Shown here: positions 26,376 to 35,236 of the stretch, in pieces
Layout of the letters: each line of letters begins with the position of its first letter
Position numbering within the stretch: position 1 is the first letter of the stretch
Notes under the pieces: model-generated
Seen by the model: only the letters and a program-made list of their open reading frames with translations
Told to the model about the DNA's origin: nothing
Database searches by the model: none
Origin: Mesorhizobium_L sp035547755
GTDB lineage: Bacteria; Pseudomonadota; Alphaproteobacteria; Rhizobiales; Rhizobiaceae
Length of the DNA: 64,000 nucleotides
Assembly (NCBI GenBank): GCA_035547755.1
Contig: DASZUG010000027.1
Location: 55,716-119,715 of the forward strand
Direction of reading: 5' to 3'
Position numbers and translations under genes: made by a program

Positions 26376-27758
26376 TCAGACCGCTTCAGCGAACAGACTG
26401 TTCGACTCCGCCCGCGTGATTCGCACCCTTACAATGTCGCCGATCTCGCCGGCTTTTTCATCAACTATCACGGGCTGGAGCCAGGGCGAACGCCCCACCC
26501 TCTGGCCCGGTTGGCGGCCCGGTTTCTCGACCAGCAGATCGATCGTCCTGCCGACCGTACCAACACTGAACGCACGCTGCTGTTCCGTCAACAGCGCCTG
26601 CAGCCGCTGCAACCTCTCATCCTTCACCGCCTCGCCCACCTGATCGTTCCTATCGGCGCCGGGCGTTCCCGGTCGCTCGGAATATTTGAACGAAAAGGCC
26701 TGTGCGTAGCCAATGTCCCGCACGATCCTCAAAGTTTCGTCGAAATCCGCCTCGGTTTCGCCGGGAAAACCGACGATGAAATCCCCCGACATGGCGATAT
26801 CCGGCCGCGCCTCCCTGATACGAGCGACGAGGCGTCGGTAATCGTGGCCCGTATGCCGCCTGTTCATGGCCTTGAGGATACGGTCCGAACCTGCCTGGAC
26901 CGGCAGATGGAGATAGGGCATCAATTTATCAAGGTCGCGATGCGCGGCAATCAACGCATCGTCCATGTCGCGCGGATGGCTGGTGGTATAACGAAGGCGG
27001 GCGAGACCGGGGATTTCCGCCAGACGGAACAGCAGGCGCCCGAGGCCCCATTCCCTGCCATCCGCGCCCTCGCCATGCCAGGCATTGACGTTCTGGCCGA
27101 GAAGCGTGAGTTCGCGCACGCCGGCCGCCGCCAATTTTTCCGCCTCGGCGACGATCTGCGCGACGGGGCGCGAGACTTCCGAACCGCGCGTATAGGGCAC
27201 GACGCAGAAGGTGCAGAACTTGTCGCAGCCTTCCTGCACGGTGAGAAATGCCGTCACGCCGCGGCTCCTGACCATGGCGGGCCTGGCGTCGGGCAGATGT
27301 TCGAACTTGTCCTCGATCGCATAATCGGTCTCGACGACGCGCTCGCCCTTTCGTGCGCGGCGAACGACGTCCGGAAGGCGATGATAGGTCTGCGGGCCGA
27401 TCACCAGATCGACCATCGGCGCGCGCCGGATGATCTCCTGCCCTTCCGCCTGCGCGACGCAGCCGGCCACGCCGATCAGCGTTTCGCGGCTGCCGCGTGC
27501 AGCCTTCAATTTCCTCAACCGGCCGAGTTCCGAATAGACCTTCTCCGCCGCTTTTTCGCGGATGTGGCAGGTGTTGAGGAGGATGAGATCGGCTTCCTCA
27601 GCGTCTTCCGTCGGAGCATAGCCATCCACCGCAAGGGCGTCGGTCATGCGCTGGCTGTCATAGACGTTCATCTGGCAGCCATAGGTCTTGACGAAGACCT
27701 TTTTGGGCAAGGCTTCGCCGGCGGGAGTGCGATGCATTTCGAGGCTTTCGAGTTCCAT
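26376..27758 (-). CDS. miaB: tRNA-2-methylthio-N6-dimethylallyladenosine synthase
   Basis: The protein has 460 residues. It is a radical-SAM methylthiotransferase acting on A37 of tRNAs. The N-terminal UPF0004 domain begins FVKTYGCQMNVYDSQRM and contains further cluster cysteines (NTCHIREKA, VAGCVAQAEG). The radical SAM motif is CDKFCTFCVVPYTRG (CxxxCxxC). A C-terminal TRAM domain ends near 455. I chose the ATG at 27758 (MELESLEMH); the open frame to 27830 lies inside olsA. Confidence 0.97.
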   Translation of the reverse strand: MELESLEMHRTPAGEALPKKVFVKTYGCQMNVYDSQRMTDALAVDGYAPTEDAEEADLILLNTCHIREKAAEKVYSELGRLRKLKAARGSRETLIGVAGCVAQAEGQEIIRRAPMVDLVIGPQTYHRLPDVVRRARKGERVVETDYAIEDKFEHLPDARPAMVRSRGVTAFLTVQEGCDKFCTFCVVPYTRGSEVSRPVAQIVAEAEKLAAAGVRELTLLGQNVNAWHGEGADGREWGLGRLLFRLAEIPGLARLRYTTSHPRDMDDALIAAHRDLDKLMPYLHLPVQAGSDRILKAMNRRHTGHDYRRLVARIREARPDIAMSGDFIVGFPGETEADFDETLRIVRDIGYAQAFSFKYSERPGTPGADRNDQVGEAVKDERLQRLQALLTEQQRAFSVGTVGRTIDLLVEKPGRQPGQRVGRSPWLQPVIVDEKAGEIGDIVRVRITRAESNSLFAEAV

Positions 27759-27768
27759 GAAAGCGCTC

Positions 27769-28608
27769 TTAGCTCTTTTCCGGCACCGGCAACAGTGTTT
27801 CGTTACCGCGTTTCGCCGGCAGGGGGTCACGCAGAGCCAAAGCCATCATATCGCGGACACGGGTTTCGATCAGCCTCGCGACATGCTTGCGGTTGCTGGC
27901 GGCGTCGAACTCGATCGGCTCGCCGAAAGAGATTTCGGCGTCCATCGCGCCCTCGCGCAGAAGAGAGACGACATGGGGCACGAGGTCCTGGTCGCCGATC
28001 CAGGCCGAGTGGCGGCGGTGCTGCCTTCCCATCGGCAGACCCTGCAGGCGCGTATAGGCGATCGCGACCGGCTGGATGAAGACCTTACCCTCGGGAGCGG
28101 CCGCGAGCGCCATCGACGCTGCGCCGAAAAGCGTGCTCTTAAAGGGCAGCAGCAGATTGCCGTCGGAGGTCGTCCCCTCGGCGAAAAGCACCATCGGGTC
28201 GCCGGCGGCGATACGCGAGCCGATCTCGTTCGCCTGCTCGCCGGACTGGCGCGGCCGCGAACGATCGACGAAGACAGTGCGCTGAAGCGTGCAAAGCCAG
28301 CCGATGACCGGCCATTTGATCATATCCGCCTTGGCGATGAAATGGACATCGGCGGATGCTCCCAGAACCATGATGTCGGTCCAGGAAATGTGATTCGACG
28401 CAAGCAGAAGCGGACGCCCTTCGGCCATGGTCCCGATCTTGCGGACACGGATGCCGAAGACGCGCAGCGCGAAACGATGCCAGAGGCGCGGAATCGGCCG
28501 ATCGGAGAACAGTTTCGTCTTGAGCACGAAAGGCTGGGTGAGCGCCACCAGGCTCGTCGCCACGATGATACAGGCAAGCCCGAAGCCGATGCGGATACGC
28601 TCGATCAT
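27769..28608 (-). CDS. olsA: PlsC-type acyltransferase, likely lyso-ornithine lipid acyltransferase OlsA
   Basis: The protein has 279 residues with one membrane anchor (about 7-28). The acyltransferase motif is NHISWTD (the family's HX4D) followed by FVDRSRPR and FAEGTTSDG (substrate-binding block III). Members make phosphatidic acid or ornithine lipids. The position directly before miaB equals that of olsA in Sinorhizobium meliloti, which acylates lyso-ornithine lipid. Some OlsA enzymes also act on lyso-phosphatidate, so the substrate is inferred from synteny. Confidence 0.8.
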   Translation of the reverse strand: MIERIRIGFGLACIIVATSLVALTQPFVLKTKLFSDRPIPRLWHRFALRVFGIRVRKIGTMAEGRPLLLASNHISWTDIMVLGASADVHFIAKADMIKWPVIGWLCTLQRTVFVDRSRPRQSGEQANEIGSRIAAGDPMVLFAEGTTSDGNLLLPFKSTLFGAASMALAAAPEGKVFIQPVAIAYTRLQGLPMGRQHRRHSAWIGDQDLVPHVVSLLREGAMDAEISFGEPIEFDAASNRKHVARLIETRVRDMMALALRDPLPAKRGNETLLPVPEKS

Positions 28609-28675
28609 GTGACGTTCCAGCCAGTACCCCGCAGCACGAACGGGTCCCGAGACAAGAGGAGCTTTCAGATTCGTT

Positions 28676-28750
28676 AGAGCATCATGCTCTTATCTATTTG
28701 TTTGGGCGTGATCTTTTCGGAAAACCGGCGCCGACTTTTCCGGAACATGC
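28676..28750. repeat. Dispersed palindromic intergenic repeat
   Basis: AGAGCATCATGCTCT (28676-28690) is a perfect palindrome with one centre base. Further on CGGAAAA (28718-28724) pairs with TTTTCCG (28736-28742). Such AGAGCAT...TTTTCCGGAA mosaics are common in spacers of Rhizobiales genomes. A related copy stands at 8749-8785. In S. meliloti and several relatives a Fur-family gene lies near here; none is present in this spacer. Confidence 0.55.
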
Positions 28751-28788
28751 CCTGGATTGCGCCGCACGCCCCGCGGCGGAAAGGACGA

Positions 28789-29277
28789 TTAGCGAAGATC
28801 GCGCCGCATGACAAGCGCATCGCTCCTGCTGCCGTCATGGGCACGATAATAGGCCGTGCGCCGGCCGACCTCGCGGAAGCCGAGCCGGCGATAAAGAGCG
28901 ATCGCCGCAACATTGGTTTCGTCGACTTCGAGAAAAACCGCCTCGGTCCGTTCATGATGCAGGCGCCGCAGCACCGCGTCCATCAGGCCGCGGCCGATGC
29001 CGCCCCGGCGCAGAGAACGGGCGACCGCGATGGTCAGGATTTCGGCCTCGCCGGCCGCCTGGCGCGCCAGAACGAAGCCGGCGAGCCTGGTAGGACGCCA
29101 GCCGGACCCCACTGCCTTGAAGCCGAATACCGTTTCCTGCCCGAGAAGCGATGCAAATTCCTCTTCCGACCAGGGACGGACGAAATCCTCGTGATGGAGG
29201 CCGGCGAGGAAATGGCTGTCTTCCTCCCCCAGCGCTTCGATCGAATATTCGCGTCTCACCAATTGAGGGATGCGCAT
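28789..29277 (-). CDS. rimI: Ribosomal protein S18 alanine N-acetyltransferase RimI
   Basis: The GNAT protein has 162 residues. The acetyl-CoA loop is SLRRGGIGRGLMDAV near 90-104, and NVAAIALYRRLGFREVGRRTAYY is the C-terminal GNAT signature. It would acetylate the N-terminal alanine of S18. It begins immediately after the tsaB stop (TGA directly followed by ATG), so the two are translated together. The tsaB-rimI pairing is common and supports the call. Confidence 0.9.
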   Translation of the reverse strand: MRIPQLVRREYSIEALGEEDSHFLAGLHHEDFVRPWSEEEFASLLGQETVFGFKAVGSGWRPTRLAGFVLARQAAGEAEILTIAVARSLRRGGIGRGLMDAVLRRLHHERTEAVFLEVDETNVAAIALYRRLGFREVGRRTAYYRAHDGSRSDALVMRRDLR

Positions 29278-29961
29278 TCAACCCTCCGCCCGCCGGAGCG
29301 CGAAGCCCGTCTGCGGCTTCGCGTCGGCTCCCCGCAGATAAAGCGGCTTCGGCTTGTCGAAAGGCGGCTCGCGCGTAGCGACAAGCCGGGCGTAGGTCGC
29401 CACGTCGCCCGTTGCCGCGTACGATGCGATGTCAAAGTGGTTTTCGGAGACGGAAGCGGTCAGCATGTCCGCGCCATTGCCAATCAGGACGGCGTCGTGG
29501 GCGGCCGCGAATTCACGCGCGGTCTCGACGGAGACTGCCGCAGGTTCGCGACACAGCTTTCCATCGCGATCATAGCCGGCGAGATAGAGGTCGCCGCGCC
29601 GTCCGTCGATCACGGCGGCGATGGTCCTGCCGGGAAAGGCAATCGGCGCTTCGGCCGCCAGCGCTTCGAGCGTGCTGGCGCCGATGGCGGGAATTTTCAG
29701 CGCCAGCGCCAGCCCGCGCGCGGCCGAGACGCCGACACGAACGCCTGTGAAGGAGCCCGGACCGACGGACACCGCGATGCGGCCGAGGTCGGGATAAGAA
29801 AGGGCCGCCTCATCGAGCGCTGCCGCGATCGTCCCCATCAGGTGCTCGGCATGCCCTTTGCCGATGTCGAGGACAGAACGCCCGCGCACGATATCCTCAT
29901 CGGCATCGTAGACGCAGGCGGCACAGAGATTGGCGGACGTGTCGATGGCGAGGATATTCAT
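29278..29961 (-). CDS. tsaB: tRNA threonylcarbamoyladenosine biosynthesis protein TsaB
   Basis: The protein has 227 residues with the actin-like start ILAIDTSANLCAACVYD and the conserved VGPGSFTGVRVGVSAARGLA. TsaB supports TsaD in making t6A37 of ANN-reading tRNAs, and has itself lost catalytic metal residues in this family. The next gene rimI is joined end to start. It begins the run that goes on through olsA and miaB. Confidence 0.94.
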   Translation of the reverse strand: MNILAIDTSANLCAACVYDADEDIVRGRSVLDIGKGHAEHLMGTIAAALDEAALSYPDLGRIAVSVGPGSFTGVRVGVSAARGLALALKIPAIGASTLEALAAEAPIAFPGRTIAAVIDGRRGDLYLAGYDRDGKLCREPAAVSVETAREFAAAHDAVLIGNGADMLTASVSENHFDIASYAATGDVATYARLVATREPPFDKPKPLYLRGADAKPQTGFALRRAEG

Positions 29962-29990
29962 GTGCGTTCGCCGGCCCGGCGCGCCTCGAT

Positions 29991-32162
29991 CTAGCTTCGA
30001 TCCCGCGCCTTCAGTTCCAGCCGCCGGGCGTGCAGGATCGGCTCGGTATAGCCGTTCGGCTGAACGCGGCCCTTGAAGACGAGATCGCAGGCGGCCTGGA
30101 AAGCGATGGATCGGTCGAAATCGGGAGCCATCGGGCGATAGAGCGGATCGCCTGCGTTCTGGCGGTCCACCACCGCCGCCATGCGCTTCATCGTCTCCAT
30201 CACCTGTTCCTCGCTCACAACACCGTGGTGCAGCCAGTTGGCGATGTGCTGGGAGGAGATGCGCAGGGTGGCGCGATCCTCCATCAGGGCGACGTCATTG
30301 ATGTCGGGCACTTTCGAACACCCGACGCCCTGGTCGATCCAGCGCACGACATAGCCAAGAATGCCTTGAGCGTTATTGTCGATCTCCTTCTGGATCTCCT
30401 CCGGCGTCCAGTTCGGACGCGTCGCGACCGGGATGGAGAGGATGTCATCGAGCTTGGCGCGCGGACGGTCCTTCAGTTCCGCCTGGACCTCATGCACATC
30501 GACCAGATGGTAGTGCGTCGCGTGCAATGTCGCGGCGGTCGGCGATGGCACCCAGGCGGTGTTCGCGCCGGCTTTGGGATGGGCGATCTTCTCAACCAGC
30601 ATCGCCGCCATCAGGTCGGGCATTGCCCACATGCCCTTGCCGATCTGGGCGCGGCCGGAAAGGCCGCATTCCAGCCCGATATCGACGTTCCAGGCTTCAT
30701 AGGCATTGATCCAGGCCGCCTGCTTCATGTCGCCCTTGCGGATCATCGGGCCGGCTTCCATGGAGGTATGGATCTCGTCGCCGGTACGGTCGAGGAATCC
30801 CGTATTGATGAAGACCACCCGCTCTTTTGCCGCGCGGATGCATTCCTTGAGGTTGACCGTCGTGCGGCGCTCCTCGTCCATGATGCCCATCTTGATCGTG
30901 TTGGGCGCCATGCCGAGCGCCTCCTCGACCCGGCTGAAAAGTTCGACGGCGAAGGCGACTTCCGCGGGGCCATGCATCTTGGGCTTGACGACATACATCG
31001 ACCCGGTGCGCGAATTGGCGCGGCGGCCGTCCGGGCCGACATCGTGGAGCGCGATCAGCGCCGTTACCATCGCGTCCATGATCCCTTCCGGCACCTCCTT
31101 GCCATCGCGGTCGAGGATCGCCGAATTGGTCATCAGATGCCCCACATTCCTGACCAACATCAGAGAGCGGCCCGGGAAGGTCAGCTTGGTGCCATCGGGC
31201 GCGGTGTAGGTCCTGTCGCTGTTCAATCGCCGGGTGAAGCGCTGGCCGCCCTTCTCGATTTCCTCGGAAAGATCGCCTTTCATCAGGCCGAGCCAGTTGC
31301 GGTAGACGGCGGTTTTGTCCTCGGCATCGACCGCCGCGACCGAATCCTCGCAATCCTGGATGGTGGTCAGCGCCGCCTCGAGCACGATATCGGCGATTCC
31401 CGCCTCATCGGTGCGGCCGATCGGATGATCGCGATCAATGACGATTTCAATATGCAGGCCGTTCCGTTCCAGAAGGATCGTGGACGGGTTCTCCGGCGCG
31501 CCTGTATAGCCGGAGAAATGGATCGGATCGTCAAGGATCGCAACGCTGTCCGGCAGTTCGGCCTTCAGCGTCTTGGCCGAGATGGAAAGCTTCTTCACAT
31601 CGGCCCAGCTTCCCGCCGCAAGCGGAACCGATTTGTCGAGGAAGTCTCGGGCCCAGGCGATCACTTTCTCTCCGCGTTTCGGATTATAGCCCTTGCCCTT
31701 CTCGGCGCCGTCCGCCTCCGGAATGGCGTCGGTGCCGTAGAGCGCATCGTAAAGCGAGCCCCACCGCGCGTTCGCCGCATTCAGCGCATAGCGCGCATTC
31801 ATGACCGGCACGACAAGCTGCGGGCCGGCAACGATGGCGATCTCGGGATCGACATTCGCGGTCGTTATCTTGAAGTCCGGCCCTTCCGGCAGGAGATAGC
31901 CGATGTCGGTCAGGAACTTCCTGTAGACGGCGGGGTCGGAAGGCGCGCCATTGGCGCGATGCCATTGGTCGATTTTCTCCTGCAAGGCGTCGCGCTCCTG
32001 GAGCAGCACGCGGTTCCTCGGGGAAAGATCGTGGACGATGCGGGACAGAGCGGTCCAGAAGGCGGCAGCTTCCACACCGGTTCCCGGCAGGGCCTCGTCC
32101 ACCACGAAATCGTGCAGCACACGCGCGATCCGTAAACCGTCGATCTCGACCCGGTCCGTCAT
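29991..32162 (-). CDS. glcB: Malate synthase G
   Basis: The protein has 723 residues, the G-type length. It condenses glyoxylate with acetyl-CoA in the glyoxylate shunt. Recognisable blocks: VPVMNARYALNAANARWGSLYDALYGTD, YVVKPKMHGPAEVAFA, NTIKMGIMDEERRTT, and INTGFLDRTGDEIHTSMEAG in which the catalytic Asp and metal ligands lie. The single-copy gene stands alone; isocitrate lyase is not in the window. The start ATG at 32162 has a GAGAGCGGAA-type binding site. Confidence 0.97.
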   Translation of the reverse strand: MTDRVEIDGLRIARVLHDFVVDEALPGTGVEAAAFWTALSRIVHDLSPRNRVLLQERDALQEKIDQWHRANGAPSDPAVYRKFLTDIGYLLPEGPDFKITTANVDPEIAIVAGPQLVVPVMNARYALNAANARWGSLYDALYGTDAIPEADGAEKGKGYNPKRGEKVIAWARDFLDKSVPLAAGSWADVKKLSISAKTLKAELPDSVAILDDPIHFSGYTGAPENPSTILLERNGLHIEIVIDRDHPIGRTDEAGIADIVLEAALTTIQDCEDSVAAVDAEDKTAVYRNWLGLMKGDLSEEIEKGGQRFTRRLNSDRTYTAPDGTKLTFPGRSLMLVRNVGHLMTNSAILDRDGKEVPEGIMDAMVTALIALHDVGPDGRRANSRTGSMYVVKPKMHGPAEVAFAVELFSRVEEALGMAPNTIKMGIMDEERRTTVNLKECIRAAKERVVFINTGFLDRTGDEIHTSMEAGPMIRKGDMKQAAWINAYEAWNVDIGLECGLSGRAQIGKGMWAMPDLMAAMLVEKIAHPKAGANTAWVPSPTAATLHATHYHLVDVHEVQAELKDRPRAKLDDILSIPVATRPNWTPEEIQKEIDNNAQGILGYVVRWIDQGVGCSKVPDINDVALMEDRATLRISSQHIANWLHHGVVSEEQVMETMKRMAAVVDRQNAGDPLYRPMAPDFDRSIAFQAACDLVFKGRVQPNGYTEPILHARRLELKARDRS

Positions 32163-32316
32163 TTCCGCTCTCCCAACGTCGTTCTTGTTCTACCCGCGGC
32201 AGCCGCGAGGCCTTCCTCAGCGAATTTCTATTGAGCGACGGGAAAGATAACAATGGCCTTTCGTAAGGAAACAGACTGAAGGAAAATCCTCATTCATGTG
32301 GCGATGCAATGCCGGT

Positions 32317-34356
32317 TCACGCGGCGATGCGTGGCCGGCCGCTCGCCACCGCTGTGATGATCGCTTCGACGAAACGGCGCTGTCCCTCGATCGTTGAGGA
32401 TCGGATGTCCCGGTCGATATCGATGTGCGCAAGGTCGGTGCCCGCCCGTTCCGCCGCCATCGCGGCCGCTCCCCGAACGATTGCTTCCGCCCGTTCGAGC
32501 GCCCGCTCTTCCGACGCGAAATCCTCGATGCCGTCGAGGGCGGCCACCCTGAACAGTCCATCTTTCGGCTGGCTGATGCTCACTTCGACCGAGACGCGCA
32601 CCTGTCCGACCACTGCCCCAAGCGCGTTCGCCACATCCGTGTCCGCCGGCACAATGCACTCGTTTCCGACGAATCGCGGGAGCGCGGCATAGTGCAGCGG
32701 AGCGGACGCGCCAAGGCCGATGACGGGCCGGTCGAGATGCAGCGAAATGCGAGCGATCCCTGCATGCGCGCTGATCGAACGTTGGACCAGCGCGTGAGCG
32801 ACGGTCGCGGCGCCATCGAGGCCGTCCTCCGCAAAGGCCGTTTCCAGGATGACCTCCGCCGAACGCCTAGTCAGCGCCGCGAGTACGACGTCGGAAAGCT
32901 CCTCCGGATCGGAAGCGATGAGCCGGCCGCGCCCGTCGCGCCTGCGGCAGAAGAGCGCGGCCCCCAGCCGCGCTGCGCCAGCATCCCAATTCGTCTGCAG
33001 GCCGCGGATATGGGCCGCATCGGAGGGCGTGAAGCCGGAAATATGGACGAGACCGCGTGCTACCAGGCGATTGAGCGTCACGTTCTGGGCCTTCGAGACG
33101 AGCAGGCGATCGAGCGGAACGGGGAGGTCCGAAATACCGGCGAAAAGTCGTTCTTCCTGCCCTGTCAGCCCCGCGGCGAAGCGGTCCGGCACCCCGGTGC
33201 GTACCGCAAAACGCCCATCCAGGCGCCCCGGCGTCGGAGCGAGAAGCTGGCGCTCGAGCTGCGTCTTGAGAACATCTCCATATTTCGTGCCGGCGAGCGA
33301 GAGCGGCAGGAGCCGGCGCGGCCCGAGCAGCAGGGTGGGAACGAGCCCGCCATCCGCGAGCGCCACTTCCGAATCGCCGCCAAGCCCGAAGGTGCGCATG
33401 GCGACCGCCTCGACCATGGTGCGGAAACCGCCAACGGTAGCGCCTTCCGGATCGAGGCGCGGCCGGCCCCCGTCGAGCACCGCGACATCCGTGGTGGTGC
33501 CGCCGATATCGGAGACGAGCGCATCGTCGAGGCCTGTCATATGGCGGGCGCCGACGAGGCTCGCCGCCGGTCCCGACAGGATGGTCTCGATCGGCCTTTG
33601 CCGGGCGAAATCCGCCGTGACCAGCGCGCCGTCGCCGCGCACCACCATTAGCGGTGCGACGATGCCGCGCTTCCCGAGAAAGCCCTCCGTTGCGCCAACG
33701 AGGCGGTCGATCATGGAGATCAGCCGCGCATTGAGAAGCGTGGTGAGGGCGCGGCGCGGGCCGCCGAGTTTGGAGGAGAGTTCATGGCTGGCGGTGACGG
33801 GAAGACCGGTGCGTTCGCGGATCAAATCGCGCGCGGCTATCTCATGCGCCGGGTTGCGGACCGCGAAATAGGCGGCAACGGCGAAGCCGGTCACGCTTTC
33901 CGCCAATTGCGGCAGCGCGTCCTCAAGCGGCGAAAGATCGAGCGGCCGTGGATTGCCGTGAACGTCGTGGCCGCCGCCACAGAAGATAACAGGATCGGTC
34001 CCGAGCGCTTGTTTCAATCCGTCGCGCGCCAGATCGGCTTCGGAAAAGCCGATCATGATGAGCGCGGCGCGGCCGCCCTGCCCTTCCACCAGCGCGTTGG
34101 TGGCAAGTGTCGTCGACATCGAGACGAGCTTGACGGCGGCGGGATCGACGGAGGCTTTGAGCAGGACGGCATCGACCGCGCCCGCTATTCCTTCCGCCAG
34201 GTCGTGGCGGGTCGTCAGCGCCTTGGCTTTTGCCAAAACCACACCCTTTTCGCCTGCCTCTCCCGACCAGAGGACGGCATCGGTATAGGTGCCGCCGGTA
34301 TCGATGCCGAGAAAGAGGGGCGCGGATCGACGCGGCGCCGGGCTGCTGGAATTCAT
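32317..34356 (-). CDS. Hydantoinase/oxoprolinase A-type ATPase
   Basis: The protein has 679 residues. It starts with FLGIDTGGTYTDAVLW, the actin-like ATP site of HyuA/OplA proteins. VSDIGGTTTDVAVLDGGRP in the middle is the second phosphate loop. HyuA-type subunits drive ring opening of hydantoins, 5-oxoproline or N-methyl compounds together with a HyuB partner. No HyuB gene adjoins, so either it acts alone or the partner is elsewhere. Substrate unknown. Confidence 0.83.
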   Translation of the reverse strand: MNSSSPAPRRSAPLFLGIDTGGTYTDAVLWSGEAGEKGVVLAKAKALTTRHDLAEGIAGAVDAVLLKASVDPAAVKLVSMSTTLATNALVEGQGGRAALIMIGFSEADLARDGLKQALGTDPVIFCGGGHDVHGNPRPLDLSPLEDALPQLAESVTGFAVAAYFAVRNPAHEIAARDLIRERTGLPVTASHELSSKLGGPRRALTTLLNARLISMIDRLVGATEGFLGKRGIVAPLMVVRGDGALVTADFARQRPIETILSGPAASLVGARHMTGLDDALVSDIGGTTTDVAVLDGGRPRLDPEGATVGGFRTMVEAVAMRTFGLGGDSEVALADGGLVPTLLLGPRRLLPLSLAGTKYGDVLKTQLERQLLAPTPGRLDGRFAVRTGVPDRFAAGLTGQEERLFAGISDLPVPLDRLLVSKAQNVTLNRLVARGLVHISGFTPSDAAHIRGLQTNWDAGAARLGAALFCRRRDGRGRLIASDPEELSDVVLAALTRRSAEVILETAFAEDGLDGAATVAHALVQRSISAHAGIARISLHLDRPVIGLGASAPLHYAALPRFVGNECIVPADTDVANALGAVVGQVRVSVEVSISQPKDGLFRVAALDGIEDFASEERALERAEAIVRGAAAMAAERAGTDLAHIDIDRDIRSSTIEGQRRFVEAIITAVASGRPRIAA

Positions 34357-34509
34357 CGTGTAAGCGTTCCCGCCAGGATTGGATCAATCCTTCCCTTATC
34401 CGATCGACGGAAGGTGAGGAAGACGCCAGCGACATAACCTTTTAGGGCAGGAAAACCGCTTCGATCCGAGGTTTCATTCAGCGAAATGTCTCGCGGAGAA
34501 ACCCAGAAA

Positions 34510-34959
34510 TCAACTCTGTGCCACGATCTTCTCGATATCCCAGGTCGTGTGGCCTGTGAGTTCCTTCGGCACTTCGGCCGCGATCTTTTCCCCCACCTCC
34601 TTGTGCAGTTTCTTGCGCAATTCCCCGAGCACGACAGGAGGGGCGACGAGAATGATGCGATCGAAATCGCCCCTATGCGCCATTCGGTAAAGCCGCGCGG
34701 CGATCTCGTCGGCAAAACGTTCCTTGGCGATCTTGTGCCAGTCTGTGTCGGCGACGGCGCTGCGGTGGATGCTTGGGCCGTCGCTCAATCGTCCCGGGCG
34801 ATCGGTTCCCTGCTCATGGGTTGGAGGATTTTCTTCCGTCATCTCACGAACGACCTGGAGGTTCGGATATTCCCGGTCGCCTTCATTGCGCAGGAAGAGC
34901 GCCTTTTCGCCATCCGCGACGAGCACCCAGATATCATGTTCGAGCTTGATGCCTTCCAT
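34510..34959 (-). CDS. Host attachment family protein (AtsE-like)
   Basis: The protein has 149 residues. The N-terminus HDIWVLVADGEKALFLRN and the C-terminal half FDRIILVAPPVVLGELRKKL match the host_attach (PF10116) family, related to the baeRF/eRF1 fold. One member in Agrobacterium was named for a defect in plant attachment, yet the fold suggests RNA or ribosome contact. There is no signal peptide. The gene points away from cysG across a 277-bp spacer. Confidence 0.8.
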   Translation of the reverse strand: MEGIKLEHDIWVLVADGEKALFLRNEGDREYPNLQVVREMTEENPPTHEQGTDRPGRLSDGPSIHRSAVADTDWHKIAKERFADEIAARLYRMAHRGDFDRIILVAPPVVLGELRKKLHKEVGEKIAAEVPKELTGHTTWDIEKIVAQS

Positions 34960-35236
34960 GGCCTTCTGCTCCTCCGTTCATTTTGCGCCCCCTTGGGTGG
35001 AGAACGGAACGCGTTTCGACAGCGCGGACACGCCTCCGACACAGGATGCAAGGAGAACGCGTCGCCTGGTGGCGATGTTCCGGATCGGATGGTATGAGCG
35101 GCTGGAACAATTTTTCTCCGGCTTCGCACAATTTCAGAAACGGCTTTGCTTTCATGCAAGGGGGGCGCGACGCTGTTTCTTTCAAAGCGAGCGCCTTGAA
35201 CGCAAGAATGCCCGCCATTCCGAACGCAGTGCTTCC

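Noticed and set aside
30030..32135. 701-codon open frame on the plus strand
   Set aside because: Antisense shadow of malate synthase G.
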